Positions 22,145 to 32,927 of a stretch of DNA of 64,000 bases are shown in pieces. How positions within the stretch are numbered: the first letter of the stretch is position 1; each line of letters begins with the position of its first letter. This DNA comes from Neoceratodus forsteri (taxonomy: Eukaryota > Chordata > Ceratodontiformes > Ceratodontidae). The notes beneath the pieces were generated by a model. It made no database searches, was not told the DNA's origin, and saw only the letters and a program-made list of their open reading frames with translations. The position numbers were made by a program, and so were the translations under genes. Location: NCBI GenBank assembly GCA_016271365.2, contig CM057454.1, forward strand, positions 697,143,501-697,207,500. The letters are read 5' to 3'.

Positions 22145-22884
22145 AAAATAAATATGTTTTAGATACATTTATAAAAGTATATTTCAAATACATGTTTGAT
22201 CATATGCCTGAAGTACATGCAGCATATCTCAAATTGGATGATTTTGAAATATCTGATTTGTTTGCAGAATATATGTGACAGATATGTTTTAGATACATCA
22301 TAAATATATGTCCATGATCTATTTATTATAGGTGCATGATATATATTTTATATATCTGCTTATTATTTATTTGCTTTTGTTAATCAGGTAAGTACACTAG
22401 ACAGTCAAGTGCCTATTTTCAGGTGCGACCTGGGAGATTACAAGGTACATACATGAACAATTTTCAGGTGTGACCCGGGAGATTACAAGGTACATACATG
22501 AACATCAGGCAAAAACAAGTGAAGGATTACATTAAAGAGAATTAGCACACAGGGACACTACAAGCAACAGTACCAGCAGGGATTTACATTGCAGGCAGTA
22601 GGAAGAAGTACAGTGTGGTTTCATCGTTCCAGGCAGCAATGTTGTAAGGCTTGCAGGTAGGCAAAGAGGAGTCACATTGGGATAGAGTGGGCCCAGAGCA
22701 AGATAAGGGAGTGCACAGTAATAATGCTCACCCTGTTGGGCAGGTGAGCCTAAGTGGTCTATTTTTCTAGTAACTGTGAGTACAGGAGGTGTATATATTA
22801 TATTCCTACTTATATACCTTGAATATTTAATAGATATACTTTTTATGTAGTTGACATGTATCTAAAATATTTTTTAAATATATG
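22145..22884. mobile_element. AT-rich element with inverted ends and an internal LINE 3' fragment
   Basis: The left end has ATATGTTTTAGATACAT followed by AAAAGTATAT. The right end at about 22835-22875, in reverse complement, reads ATATTTTAGATACATG then AAAAAGTATAT. The ends are therefore inverted, about 700 bases apart. The GATATGTTTTAGATACAT motif recurs near 22280. Between them, at about 22365-22760, is a stretch starting TTTATTTGCTTTTGTTAATC that resembles the LINE 3' end seen at 61730. Within it, a 43-base unit (TTTTCAGGTGCGACCTGGGA and following) is duplicated in tandem at 22417-22504. No coding sequence. Confidence 0.5.
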
Positions 22885-23211
22885 CAGGCCCAGATATTCA
22901 GAGCAGTTGTGCCAGCGCAACACTGAACTTGTACTGCAGAGCGCTATTGAAAGATAGTGGCTGTGCAGCACAAGTACCATTGTGCCATGGCACAAACATA
23001 ATGTATGCAGTACAAGTGTAGGGGGTGTTCCCATGAATATGCGGCACAACAGGATGTTCAACCATGAAGCCATGGCGCAAGTCCAGAACAAACCTAAGAT
23101 GCTCCTGGCAGACTTGTTCCTATAAAAACATGGCTCAAACACACAGACAGCAGATGCACAACCTCGTGCCCAGTGACAGAGAGAGGGAAGGAGAGAGACA
23201 GAGTGAGATTT

Positions 23212-23269
<58 letters not shown>
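23212..23269. repeat. Compound (TA)n(GA)n microsatellite
   Basis: About 10 TA units (23212-23232) run directly into about 18 GA units (23233-23269). Confidence 0.9.
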
Positions 23270-23274
<5 letters not shown>

Positions 23275-23469
23275 GTGGAGAGAGGGAGTAAGATAGGGAC
23301 ACAAACAGTGACACAGACAGACATAGAGGCCGATAGACAGACAGACAGTCACCCAGCTGCCCAGGGGGGCAGACACACAGACAGAGGGATGGAGAGTGCC
23401 CCATTTCTAATGGAGGTAGTAATAAGGGGTGTGAAGAGGCAGGAGGAACATCTATGTGGCTGACGGAGG

Positions 23470-24591
23470 GTCCTGTGGTTGTATGCCTGACACAGGTAGT
23501 ACTGTGCCCACATCACATTTGAGAACTATAGTGACACCAAGATTGTGGGCCTGTACCACCTGAAGAGGGCCATTCTGAGGCAGCTCTGCAAGCTGTGCAG
23601 TGAGGAGATGCAGGCACCCACCAGACATAGTCATGCCATGTCTGTGGAGACTAAGGTGACTGCTGTCATATATTTGCTTGCCACAGGCACCTTCCAACAA
23701 TCAACAGGGGACACCACAGGTATCACCCAGTCAGCCACATCCCACCTCCTCACCCAGTTCCTCAACACTTGCTGCCACATGCTTCAGAGTTCATATGTTT
23801 CCACAGCACACAGGCGGCAGGTATAGCAAACATGCAGGACTTCCACAGGGTAGCATGCATGCCTGGCATGATTGGTGCCACTGACTGCACCCATGTGGGC
23901 ATCTGCATGCCACCTGGCACTGAGGGCAATGTGCATATCAACAGAAAGAGGAACTGGACCATCAACTGCCAAGTGGTGTGCGATGCCATGGGGTCATCAT
24001 CAGTGTCTGCGCCATACACCCTGGGAGTGCACATGACGCATTCATCTGGCACATTTCTGAACTGTGCCACAGGTTAGAATGTGGGGACATCCCCATGGGC
24101 CACCTAGTGGGTGAGTACGGCACAGGCCAGGGGTCATGGGTGTGACAGCCCCAGGGGTGGGGGCAGACAGGATGGTTGTGGTGGTGTAGGCATTGGGGAC
24201 AGGGCAAAGTGCATGGAACAGCATAGTGCAGGGCTAACCGTGTTAATCTCCACACAGGTGACTCCGTGTACCCACTGAGGCCCTGGCTGCTCACACCCTA
24301 CTGGCAACCGTCGGCACCAGCAGAGGAGACGTACAATGAGGCACGTGCCAGCATGTGCAATATGATTGAGTATGTCTTTGGCATGCTAAAGGTGCGATTT
24401 TGTTGACAAGACAATCAAGCGGTGCCCTACAATACAGCCCCTCCAAAGCCTGTGGCCTATTCCTGGCCTGCTGCATACTGCACAACATGGCCATTGACCA
24501 TGGGATAGCTGTCAAGGCTGATGAGGGCAACAGTAGTGGGGATGACAGTGACAATGGGCCAGAGGGAGGTGGGGAGCCACCCCCTGGATGA
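23470..24591 (+). pseudogene. HARBI1-type Harbinger transposase, two exons, frameshifted
   Basis: This encodes a DDE nuclease of the Harbinger family, which cuts at the terminal repeats with help from the Myb-like partner. The helix-turn-helix part is TGTFQQSTGDTTGITQSATS (about 23685-23745). The catalytic core follows: GATDCTHVGI (first Asp, about 23873-23905), INCQVVCDAMG (second Asp, about 23962-23995), and after an intron YPLRPWLLTPYWQP and NMIEYVFGML (catalytic Glu, about 24355-24390). The C-terminal block is ALQYSPSKACGLFLACCILH. Two one-base shifts, near 23780 and near 24400, make it a pseudogene. The three acidic residues are all present. The frame ends at 24591 with an acidic tail (SSGDDSDNGPEGGGE). 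Confidence 0.85.
24111..24257 (+). other. Intron in the Harbinger transposase
   Basis: The coding frame HLV-G is split inside the glycine codon. The donor GTGAGTACGG starts at 24111 and the acceptor ends CTCCACACAG at 24257. Splicing gives the conserved family sequence GDSVYPLRPWL. The length is 147 bases, with a T- and C-containing acceptor side. The exact GT-AG ends and restored family sequence are good evidence. Confidence 0.8.
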
Positions 24592-24796
24592 AGGGACCCC
24601 TGCTTGGTACAGTTGGCATGTCGACATCGCAGCACGATCGCCCAGGAACACTATGGTGATTGCAGGTAAGTGCAGTGACATACATGCATTGGGTACACAG
24701 ACCACCACACAACACACAGGCAGGGATGTACATGGTGGGATGCATGCATGGAATGGGCTGCACAGCAGGGATGGCGGAGGCACTGGCACATGGCTG

Positions 24797-24842
24797 TACA
24801 CACACACACACACACACACACGCAGCACAGGCATGTGCAGAG

Positions 24843-24871
<29 letters not shown>
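24797..24871. repeat. Two (CA)n microsatellites
   Basis: CA runs lie at about 24797-24821 and 24843-24871, separated by GCAGCACAGGCATGTGCAGAG. Confidence 0.9.
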
Positions 24872-24873
<2 letters not shown>

Positions 24874-25189
24874 CAGTGGAACAAGGCATGGATCAGAAGC
24901 ATGACACCAGTGCACAGGCACAACCAGCATGGGCCTGCCCTCATCATACCCATGTCACACATCTCAGCAGCCCAGGAAGCACACATGGGAGGCATGCTGC
25001 ACAACACGCATGCATGCCACCACAAACATGCTGCACCAACATAGCACATGTGCACAGGGCAGCAGCAGCAGACAGCGGGTCAGGGCAGCACACACACCTC
25101 AGGCCAACCACATGGTCCCTTGGCTGACATGGCCAAGTGGGTGGTCATGCCAGGGCCAACTGGCAGATGCAGGCTGCGGATCATCAATG

Positions 25190-26865
25190 GAGGGTGTGTC
25201 AGATGCCCCCAGGGGTTGATGTGCGGGACCACAACCATGTCCTCACAGGAGTATGTAGATGGCTAAGCAGGCTAGCCCTTGGCATGCCTGGGATGCTGAC
25301 ATTGGAGCCCGGTGTCCACTGGGATGGGGTCGCCAGATGCCAGGACTGTGGGGTGGACTGCACACTACAGGGTGTCCTTAGCACATGGCCAAGCCCAGTG
25401 GCAGCCAGCAATGCAAAGCCAGCCACATTGGCACTTGTGATGTGGTCCAAAGCTGCAGGCATGGCCTCCTGCACGTGGCATGGCCCGTCCAGGATCTGCA
25501 CAGTGCCCCTGTCCTGCTGCTCAGCCAGCTGGTGCACCTCTGACCACAGTGCCCACACACCAGTGGCAAGCAGTGCCTGTTGCTCAACTGATTCACACAG
25601 CAACCGGGTGTGCTCAGCCAGCCTATCGACGTCTTGCACCTCCTGGCCAGGCCGCAGATCGGCTGTGGGTGACCTGCCATGCTGCCTAGCCTCCTGCTCT
25701 GGTGGATGCTGAAGAGTGGGCCATATAGAGGAGGTAAGGATACTGCAGGCGCACCGGTGGCAGGACCCATGTCGTGCTGCCCAGTGACACCCACATGCTG
25801 CCACCTGTCCATCTGCTGGGTGGTGGCCTATGCCATTGCAGCTGCAACAGCACCACCACCCATGCTGGGAGCAACAGTGCCGGAACACACCACTGCACCT
25901 GCGGGGATGGGAGGTGGCTGTGCAGCTGTGGGCACAGTGCTGGGCCCTGATAATACCTGTGAGGCAGGCAGGGGCAACTCCTCCACAATGTCCCTCATGC
26001 TGTCCAGAATCAGTGTGATGTCATCATCAGAGCTGGACCCCGCCCCAAGCTGAGTATCTGCACACAGCACCTCCAGGCTGGCATCCTGCAGGAACTCATC
26101 CAGGGCCTGGTCCGACCCCAGGCCAAGGATGCCTACTAGCACCATGGTGCTCAGCCGCAGCCTGTCTGGACCATGGATGCTGGTAGACATTGAGGGTCCA
26201 TCCACAGTGGCCGTGGATGTGGCCACTGCCCCATCCTCTGCACGGAGGCATGATGGTGCTGTAAGAGAAGATGGTATGGTTAGTGGTGCGGTAGCCCCCA
26301 TGAGTCCCCCCAGGTGCATGTGGCTGGTACCATTGGCCAGCGGTATGCCAAGTATGGTGGTGAGCACATGCACATGTGGCATGTGGACCAGCGACATGCA
26401 CACAGGCATGCCCTGGCACACACCTGCTAGGATAGTGTGTGTGTGAGTAACATACATACCATGCAGTGATGGGCTGCCACCTGTCTGGAATCTCCCTCTG
26501 GGCACACCCTCCACTGCAGTATGGCGTATGGTGGCTGCAACTAGCTCCTCCATGGGCATCAGTGTGGGTGCAGTTGATGGCCCTCCACTGGTGGCACTGC
26601 GGGATGTTCGTATGGCTGCCACCTTCTTCTTAATACACCAATTGTCCGTCCCAACCTTCTTGTGGCACTCCTGAGCAGAATGCTGGTGTCTGCCATGCTG
26701 GTTCATGAAGGTCACAACCCCATCCCAGCCGACTGACCTGTCGTGTGGTGTTCCTGTGGCACCACTCAACAGGGGCTCCCTGTCAAGGTAGGCCTCTAAC
26801 AGGGCATCTGTCTCTCCCTTAGTGAAGTTTGGCCTGTGCTTGCTGCAGTCCCATGCTTCTCACCC
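25190..26865 (-). pseudogene. Myb/SANT-like DNA-binding protein of the Harbinger element
   Basis: Harbinger elements encode a second protein with a Myb/SANT-like trihelix that binds DNA and carries the transposase to the nucleus. From 26865 downward I read KHRPNFTKGETDALLEAYLD, REPLLSG, WDGVVTFMNQHGRHQHSAQE, CHKKVGTDNWCIKKKVAAIR and LTPMEE-like PMEELVAATI, which is the full trihelix order. An acidic, proline-rich middle follows to about 25828 (for example SSSDDDITLILDSMRDIVEE). A frame change near 25850 leads into a helix-rich tail at 25700-25380 (VDRLAEHTRLLCESVEQQAL), likely the C-terminal coiled coil. It converges on the transposase gene. Decay is mild: the main frame is open for 313 codons. 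Confidence 0.75.
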
Positions 26866-27356
26866 TCCTCTTGTCCCAACATATTGCCACCTGTGAACAA
26901 TGACAGCACAGTGTGTCAGGGCCAGCATGTCCATCGGCAGTCCTCCATTGCAGTGCTGATGCATGGCTGTGTGTGCCTGTGCCAGCAACCACTTACCTAG
27001 AAAGGTTGCAATATTGGTCCCTGGCCTGTGCTGTTCCCTGGCACTTATGAGGTGCATTGCATGCAAATATGCTTGTGTGCAATGGTAATGGTATGCTAAT
27101 GCACCCTAAAACACCACGCACTGGCAGATGAGTCATTTGTATGTGGGGGTTGAATATCGCAAACTTGTGCCGTGCCCAACTGAGTTGCACCAGAGCAACA
27201 CCATGGAGCATGTCCCGTGCATGTGCAGTGCACATTAACACAGTGTGCATGTGCACACTCCATTGCACATGCCTATCATGCACCCAGTGTGTCATGTGCA
27301 ATACTGTGCTATTGTACACGCATCACTGGAGTTGCATTGCGCAAGCCCAGGCAAAC

Positions 27357-27452
27357 TGTCAATCAATCAATCAATCAATCAATCAAGTCTTTATTTAACC
27401 AGGCGTTCATCATTGAGCAGAAGCTCATTTGCAAGATGGACCTGGGTTAACT
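27357..27452 (-). mobile_element. Very short LINE 3'-end insertion with (AATC)n tail
   Basis: The tetranucleotide run (AATC)7 at 27358-27386 is followed by AAGTCTTTATTTAACCAGGC, GTTCATCATTGAGCAGAAGC and TCATTTGCAAGATGGACCTG. The same arrangement, tail then TCTTTATTTATTTAGGCGAGC and AAGATGGACCTG, starts the minus-strand LINE-C at 37026. This is therefore a copy truncated to about 95 bases, inserted in the Harbinger element. Confidence 0.75.
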
Positions 27453-29377
27453 GGCCCCAATTGGGCATATGCACGATGCAGTGTGTGGCACATCTCTGAC
27501 ACATGTGAGACCCTGCATGGAGTCACAAACTGTCACCTCCGGCTTGGGGTCATGACACCACTCAATGATGGGTCATGGTGTGGTGCACATGCCAGGAAAC
27601 ACACTGTGCACCTGCATTGCGCATCGGCATCATGCATATCCAAGATGCATGATTGAGGCATGTCACCCCATATCATGCATTGTACACCTGCTGTCCCCAT
27701 GTGCGCTTTCCACTGCAAATGTCCAGAACTATGCAGCATTTGGAAATGGCGAGCAGATGAGACTGTTGAGTGCACAATTGGATGGATGTAGAGCTGGTGA
27801 ACCTGGTGGCAGTGGCCCAGCTTTATGAGCAGGGGCCACTCCAGCAGGCATGGGGTCAGGTGTAGCCCAGTGTGTCAAGGGCCCTAGTGAGGCAGACGGG
27901 TGTGGCCAGGACTGCAGAGCAGTGTTGCCACAGATATGGCGACCTGCAGAGATGGAATCTAGATGTCCTGCACTGGATGCAAGCATGGTTGCATTGTGGG
28001 GCTGTGCCACAGCCAGGTAGGTGAGTGCAAGTGGTGTGCATGCCCATGTGCCCAACCACAGTGTGCTACATTTGTGTGGTGTGGTCCGCTGCTGGGTGGT
28101 GCTTGTCTGCATAACCACAGGCATCATGCATTTCCACAGCACATGTTGTGGGCATGCTGGCGTGTGGGCTAGGGGACTGCTGGGTGTAGGCCAGCACACA
28201 GCGGGCTGTGGGGTGGCAGGGGGCCATTCATGCATGTGTACTCATGTCCTTTTCTCTACATGTCTCCTTCAGGGCTGGAGGACAGCAGGCAGGCCAGGGA
28301 GGCTGTGGACAACCAGAGAGGCCTGGGTAGGCCACAAGGCACAATGTGCAGGGGTCAGCAAGGGGCAAGTAAGTGTGGTCACATTGGAGTTAACTGTCAG
28401 TGTGGGTTGGCAGTGGATGCAGTGTACAGGCATGGGTGCCCTGGCCAAGTGTCAGATTGGCTGTGTGTGGTGCACTGTCCATCTGGCATTCCACTATGGC
28501 ACGTCCATTGGTGGCATGTGGCTGGCTATGGGGGGGTTGTGTGCATGGCCACCACCCTGTGTGCAGTGACAGTGCTGCCACCCTGTGCAGTGTGCCCATG
28601 CTCATGCATACATGGGCACAGTGTGACACACTGTCTGCCTGTCAGCACCATTGTGGTGTGCCTTTTGGATAGCTGGGGTGGACCACATGGCACAGGTCCA
28701 TTGTGGTTCCCCTGTGGTGTGTTCCCCACTGTCCACTGTGCATTGTGTATGTACGGTGGTCATTTGTGCAGTGCAGTAATTGCCCTCTCATCCCTTCCAC
28801 TAGATGCACATCAGACAGTGGCCAGGAGGGGTGCCATATGGAGAATGCAGGGCCTGGGACTAGCGGTGGCACTCCAGAGGAGAATACTGTGGGTCACGGT
28901 GGGCATCAAGAGCATCCTGCAGGGCCTGGAGCAGTCCCTGCATTGACATTGATGGATCCCAGTGTATATAGCCCCCACCCATTCCATTCCTGTTCCCCTG
29001 CAGTCACACCTCCAATTGTACAGACCCCTCCCGTATCCCTGTCCCCCTGTCACTTACCCCATCACATGCCTCATTTTGCTGTTTGTATTGTTCACCATTG
29101 TTTTTGATAAACCTGATATTTTGATACATTCCTGTGTCTGTATCTGATTTGCAGGTGGCATGGGGAGCCATGCTGCAGCTGTTGTTTCCTTGTTCATGGG
29201 GTCACTACCTGTGCAGGGTGGGTCACTGGCACCAGCCACGTGGGGACTGTGGGGTCAATTTTGGGTGAACCGCTGTGTCCCATGGCCTTGGCATGTGTAC
29301 CTGGGTGCACATGGGTCAGATGTGTCAGTGTCTGGACACGGTGGGTTGCTGCACCATTGTGTGCGACATGGGGGTGG
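27453..29377. other. Non-coding internal Harbinger DNA
   Basis: This stretch is rich in TGCA, CATG and GTGTGG motifs with long open frames of low complexity in several frames. I find no recognisable domain and treat it as internal transposon sequence. The open frames probably reflect skewed base composition. Confidence 0.5.
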
Positions 29378-30269
29378 TGTGACTGGGAGCTATTGCCACT
29401 CTTGAGGACCGACCTTTTCTTAAATCTGTTGCAACAGTTCTTGTATTTCTTAACCTTATCTATCCTTTGCTATTTCTAGTCCATAAGGTAGGCCACCTAT
29501 GGGCACCCCTTCCCTTTCTTGACTATGCTATAATGTCCTCTTTAATTTTCCTTTTCCCTCTCAGGTTCTCATACAGGGACGTTATTGCGGTGACTTCAGA
29601 GTATATGTAAAACAGGTTGTGTTTATTGTTGTTGGATTTAATATGTAATAACACTATGTTATAAAATACCATGATGTATATACTTTATGTTTATGAAACC
29701 TGTAAATGCTGAAAATACCTTGGCACTTGGTGTTTTGATAATGGTAAAAAGTACTAGGTGACTATTATAGAAATTAAGTTAGTTCTGTTATTCAAAATGC
29801 ATGTATATTGTTGTAAACTTAAGTAAGAAATGTCATGATGATTTGCATGTATCCCATGATGCACTGCATTATGGAAGTATGTATGCTGTTGTATTTCTTT
29901 GAAACTTGATTTGTTGCCAATGCCCTTTGGGGTAGACCTTCTTTCAGTGATTCTGCATTGAGATTCTTTGTCTATAGCTTGTTTTGTTCTTTTTATTTTT
30001 GGGCCCCAACTACCCAAGCAAATTGGCTTGCCTAGCGGTGGTGGCTACATCTCAACTAGTGAATTAGATCAGAGATCAGTGTCAATATGTTCTGGCTAAG
30101 TGCAGAGAAAGGACATTCCTAGTCTGTTGCTGCAAACTGATGTACTGAAGAAGGAATACAGCATTGCAGAAGCTTATTTCTTGTATTTTGAATAAACATT
30201 ACACAGAGATTGTATGTTGAACCTGAAGTTCGGTGTCTGGTCCATCTGTTATCCCACAACTCCTCCACA
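29378..30269 (+). repeat. 5' LTR
   Basis: It starts TGTGACTGGGAGC and ends TCCTCCACA. It contains CTTGAGGACCGACCTTTTCT near the start and an AATAAA-like signal (TTTTGAATAAACATT) about 80 bases from the end. The second copy at 32023 matches along its whole length. The plus-strand orientation is set by the primer site to its right. Confidence 0.85.
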
Positions 30270-30273
30270 GACT

Positions 30274-30291
30274 TGGTGTCAGAAGTGGGAT
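30274..30291 (+). promoter_or_regulatory. Primer-binding site, tRNA-Leu(CAA)-like
   Basis: The bases TGGTGTCAGAAGTGGGAT are complementary to the 3' end of vertebrate tRNA-Leu(CAA), including the CCA tail (...TCCCACTTCTGACA plus CCA). They begin 5 bases after the end of the 5' LTR, as expected for reverse-transcription priming. The tRNA sequence is from memory of the human gene. Confidence 0.75.
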
Positions 30292-32022
30292 AACTTGCTG
30301 GAAGCATCTGGACTAGCCAAAGAGGGACCTTTTTGGGTGGATATCACCCAGATATCCCAGGTGGACCGATGCACCAGGAGTTGCCAGAGGATAACCGAGA
30401 GAAGAAGGTCTGTGGAGTTCTGACCAGAACCATGGCTGACAGATGGAGAGAAGCTGCTGTCTGGGCTGGACCTGACAGCTCAGAGGAAGGTCAAGCCTGA
30501 AAAAGATGGAGAGATGCATGTCAAGGCAGATTGGAAGTGTGAGAGACAATACCCCAGAGGTGGAGACCCTGATGAGGATGATCCACTGGATGAGTGGGCA
30601 GTGGCTGTAGGCAGACCAACTACGCAGAGAGGCATAACACTGGTGCCAGGTGCTCAAGAAATTCCTGCCAAAGAGTCTAGATACAGAGTCAGAGGAGAAT
30701 TTTTCATGGGCTCAGTTTGAGGAGGACCCCCTGACTAAGCAGAATGTTTCTTTTATTTCCTGTGTTCCCAGGATGTTACCTGTTGGAGGTCAGAGATGCA
30801 GGTATGGAACCTGAATGTGAGACCCCAGATAAGACTGCTTAGTGATATTGTGCTGGTGTTGAAGACTCCAAGCAAGCAAGAAGAAGCCTATGAGGCTGAA
30901 GGGACTTTTCTCTTGTATTGACACAGCTAACTAACAGTATTGACTAGGGTATACTGCATGCAAAAAATACTAATATTGTCAAACTGTTACAGTACATTAA
31001 AGTTAAAGAGGGTAGAGGTCATTTAAAAAAATGTCACCCTTGGAAAAAGGGAAACTCTCACATAGGTTACAAGGTATTAGATGGAAACAGATGGCTGAAA
31101 ATAGCACAGTAATTAAAAGGATGTTTAATAAGACACCCCAGAGTTAAAAGGTTTAGGAACCTGCTGTTTAACATTGCAGGATATTCAGTATGGGAGGTTC
31201 CTTGGCGTCCTGCAGGTTTCTGTAGAGAACTGCCTGGGGATAAGATGACCAAGGATTTGGGGTCATAAGTTATAAAAGGTTAAAATAGGGGAGTAGAAAC
31301 TACTATTGCTCCTTCCATATTCCCACAGACATTTTGTGAAAGACAGAGGGGTCCAGTTGGTTGCATGCAAGGCCAAAGGTGGCTCTGCAATGATCCCTTT
31401 CTGTAGGCAAAAGTGTAGCATGTTTGATCGGGGCCGGGTCTGATGTCAAAGAAAGGGGTACTCAAGAGCAGACAAGGAGTCTGAGGTGGTACGTGTGTTT
31501 TATTATTTTCTGAGTGAAAACCTACGAAGGAGAAGTGGGTGGAAAATGGATTGGAACCTGCGCTGGGGTAACACATTGAGTGTCTACCTTCAGGTGTCTA
31601 TATCTGTAACAGGCGAAATTAATCAAGAGTTATAGTGGGTTTATGTAGAGGGGTTGAATCTAGGAATGGGCCCCTGCTTAAAATTGACTTGTCTGGTGGG
31701 GTTGAAGCAGGTAGTTACTCACCCCAGAGAAAGTCTTTCTATGGTACTGGACTTTACAGCCATCCAGATTTTTGGTTAAGAAATATAACAGACTTTCCCT
31801 AAAAGGAGATCAGAATGTACCGTTAGTCTCTGTTGAGAAATGCGTTAATGCCACAGGGTAAAGAATGATGATATCCACTGTGTTTATCATGAAATGTTTA
31901 TCATCAATAGTGACCCTGAGATAGAACTTCTGAAGATGGATGGGTAGAAGCTCCATCCCTTCCTTGGACAGGAAGGTGGTAAGCAGTCTGCAATAACTGC
32001 TTCCCTCTTAAGGTGGGGGATA
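30292..32022 (+). other. LTR element interior without recognisable gag or pol
   Basis: The longest plus-strand frame from the LTR edge reaches only to 30423, and a further open stretch covers 30514-30720 (acidic: GGDPDEDDPLDEWAVAVG). I recognise no capsid, protease or polymerase motif in either strand. A purine tract AAGGTGGGGGATA ends directly at the second LTR (about 32010-32022). Confidence 0.6.
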
Positions 32023-32922
32023 TGTGACCAGGTGCTCCTACCACTCTTGAGGACCGATCTTTTCTTAAATCTGTTGCAACAGTTCTTGTATTTCTTAGCC
32101 TAATCTATCCTTTGCTATTTCTAGTCCATAAGGTTGGCCACCTCCTGGCACCCCCTTCCCTTTCTTGGCTATGCTATAGTGTCCTCTTTAATTTTCCTTT
32201 TCCCTCTCAGGTTTTCATACAGGGAGGTTATTGTGGTGACTTCAGAGTATATGTAAAACAGGTTGTGTTCATTGTTGTTGGATTTAGTATGTAATAGCAC
32301 TATGTTATAAAATACCGTGATGTACATACTTTATGTTTATGAAACCTGTAAATGTTGAAAATACCATGGCACTTCGTGTTTTGATAATGGTAAAAAGTAC
32401 TAGGTGACTATTATAGAAATTAAGCTAGTTGAGTTGTTTAAAATGCACGTATATTGTTGTAAACTTCAGTAAGAAATGTCATGATGATTTGCATATATCC
32501 AATGATGCATTGCATTATGGAAGTATGTATGCTGTTGTATTTCTTTGAAACTTGATTTGTTGCCAGTGCCCTTTGGGGTAAACCTTCTTTCAGTGATTCT
32601 GCATTGAGATGCTTTGTCTATAGCTTGTTTTTTTTTTTTTTTTTTTTTTGTTTGGGCCCCACTACCCAAGCAAATGGGGCCTGCATAGGGGTGGTGGCTA
32701 CATCTCAACTAGTGGATAGGATCAGAGATCAGTGTCAGTAGTTGCTGGCTAAGTGCAGAGGAAGGACATTCATAGTCTGTTGCTGCAAACTGATGTACTG
32801 AAGAAGGAATATTGCATTGTAGAAGCTTATTTCTTGTATTTTGAATAAATATCACACAGAGATTGTGTGTTGAACCTGAAGTTCAATGTCTGGTCTATCT
32901 GTTATCCCACAACCCCTCCACA
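32023..32922 (+). repeat. 3' LTR
   Basis: It starts TGTGACCAGGTGCTCC and ends CCCTCCACA, matching the 5' LTR throughout. A poly-T run of about 22 at 32628-32649 replaces the GTTTTGTTCTTTTTATTTTT region of the first copy. Confidence 0.85.
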
Positions 32923-32927
32923 GGTGG

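Larger units (their letters stand above)
29378..32922. mobile_element. Non-autonomous LTR retrotransposon nested in the Harbinger element
   Basis: Two direct terminal repeats of about 0.9 kb flank a 1.75 kb interior. Each LTR starts TGTGAC and ends CCACA. The 5-bp target duplication GGTGG is present on both sides (29373-29377 and 32923-32927). A primer-binding site follows the first LTR, and a purine tract precedes the second. The interior shows no protease, reverse transcriptase, RNase H or integrase, so the element must have moved with enzymes supplied by a relative. Judged by eye over about 500 aligned bases, the LTRs differ at roughly 6 in 100 positions. Confidence 0.85.

Noticed and set aside
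23173..23463. Open frames rich in RE and SLSLS
   Set aside because: They are direct translations of the (TA)n(GA)n microsatellite and its flanks.
24521..26053. Several plus-strand open frames over the Myb-like region
   Set aside because: They are opposite-strand shadows of the Myb-like gene or reflect CA/TG repeats.
27358..27386. (AATC)n run as a CRISPR-like or satellite array
   Set aside because: Four-base units next to a LINE 3' end are the normal tail of an L2-type element.
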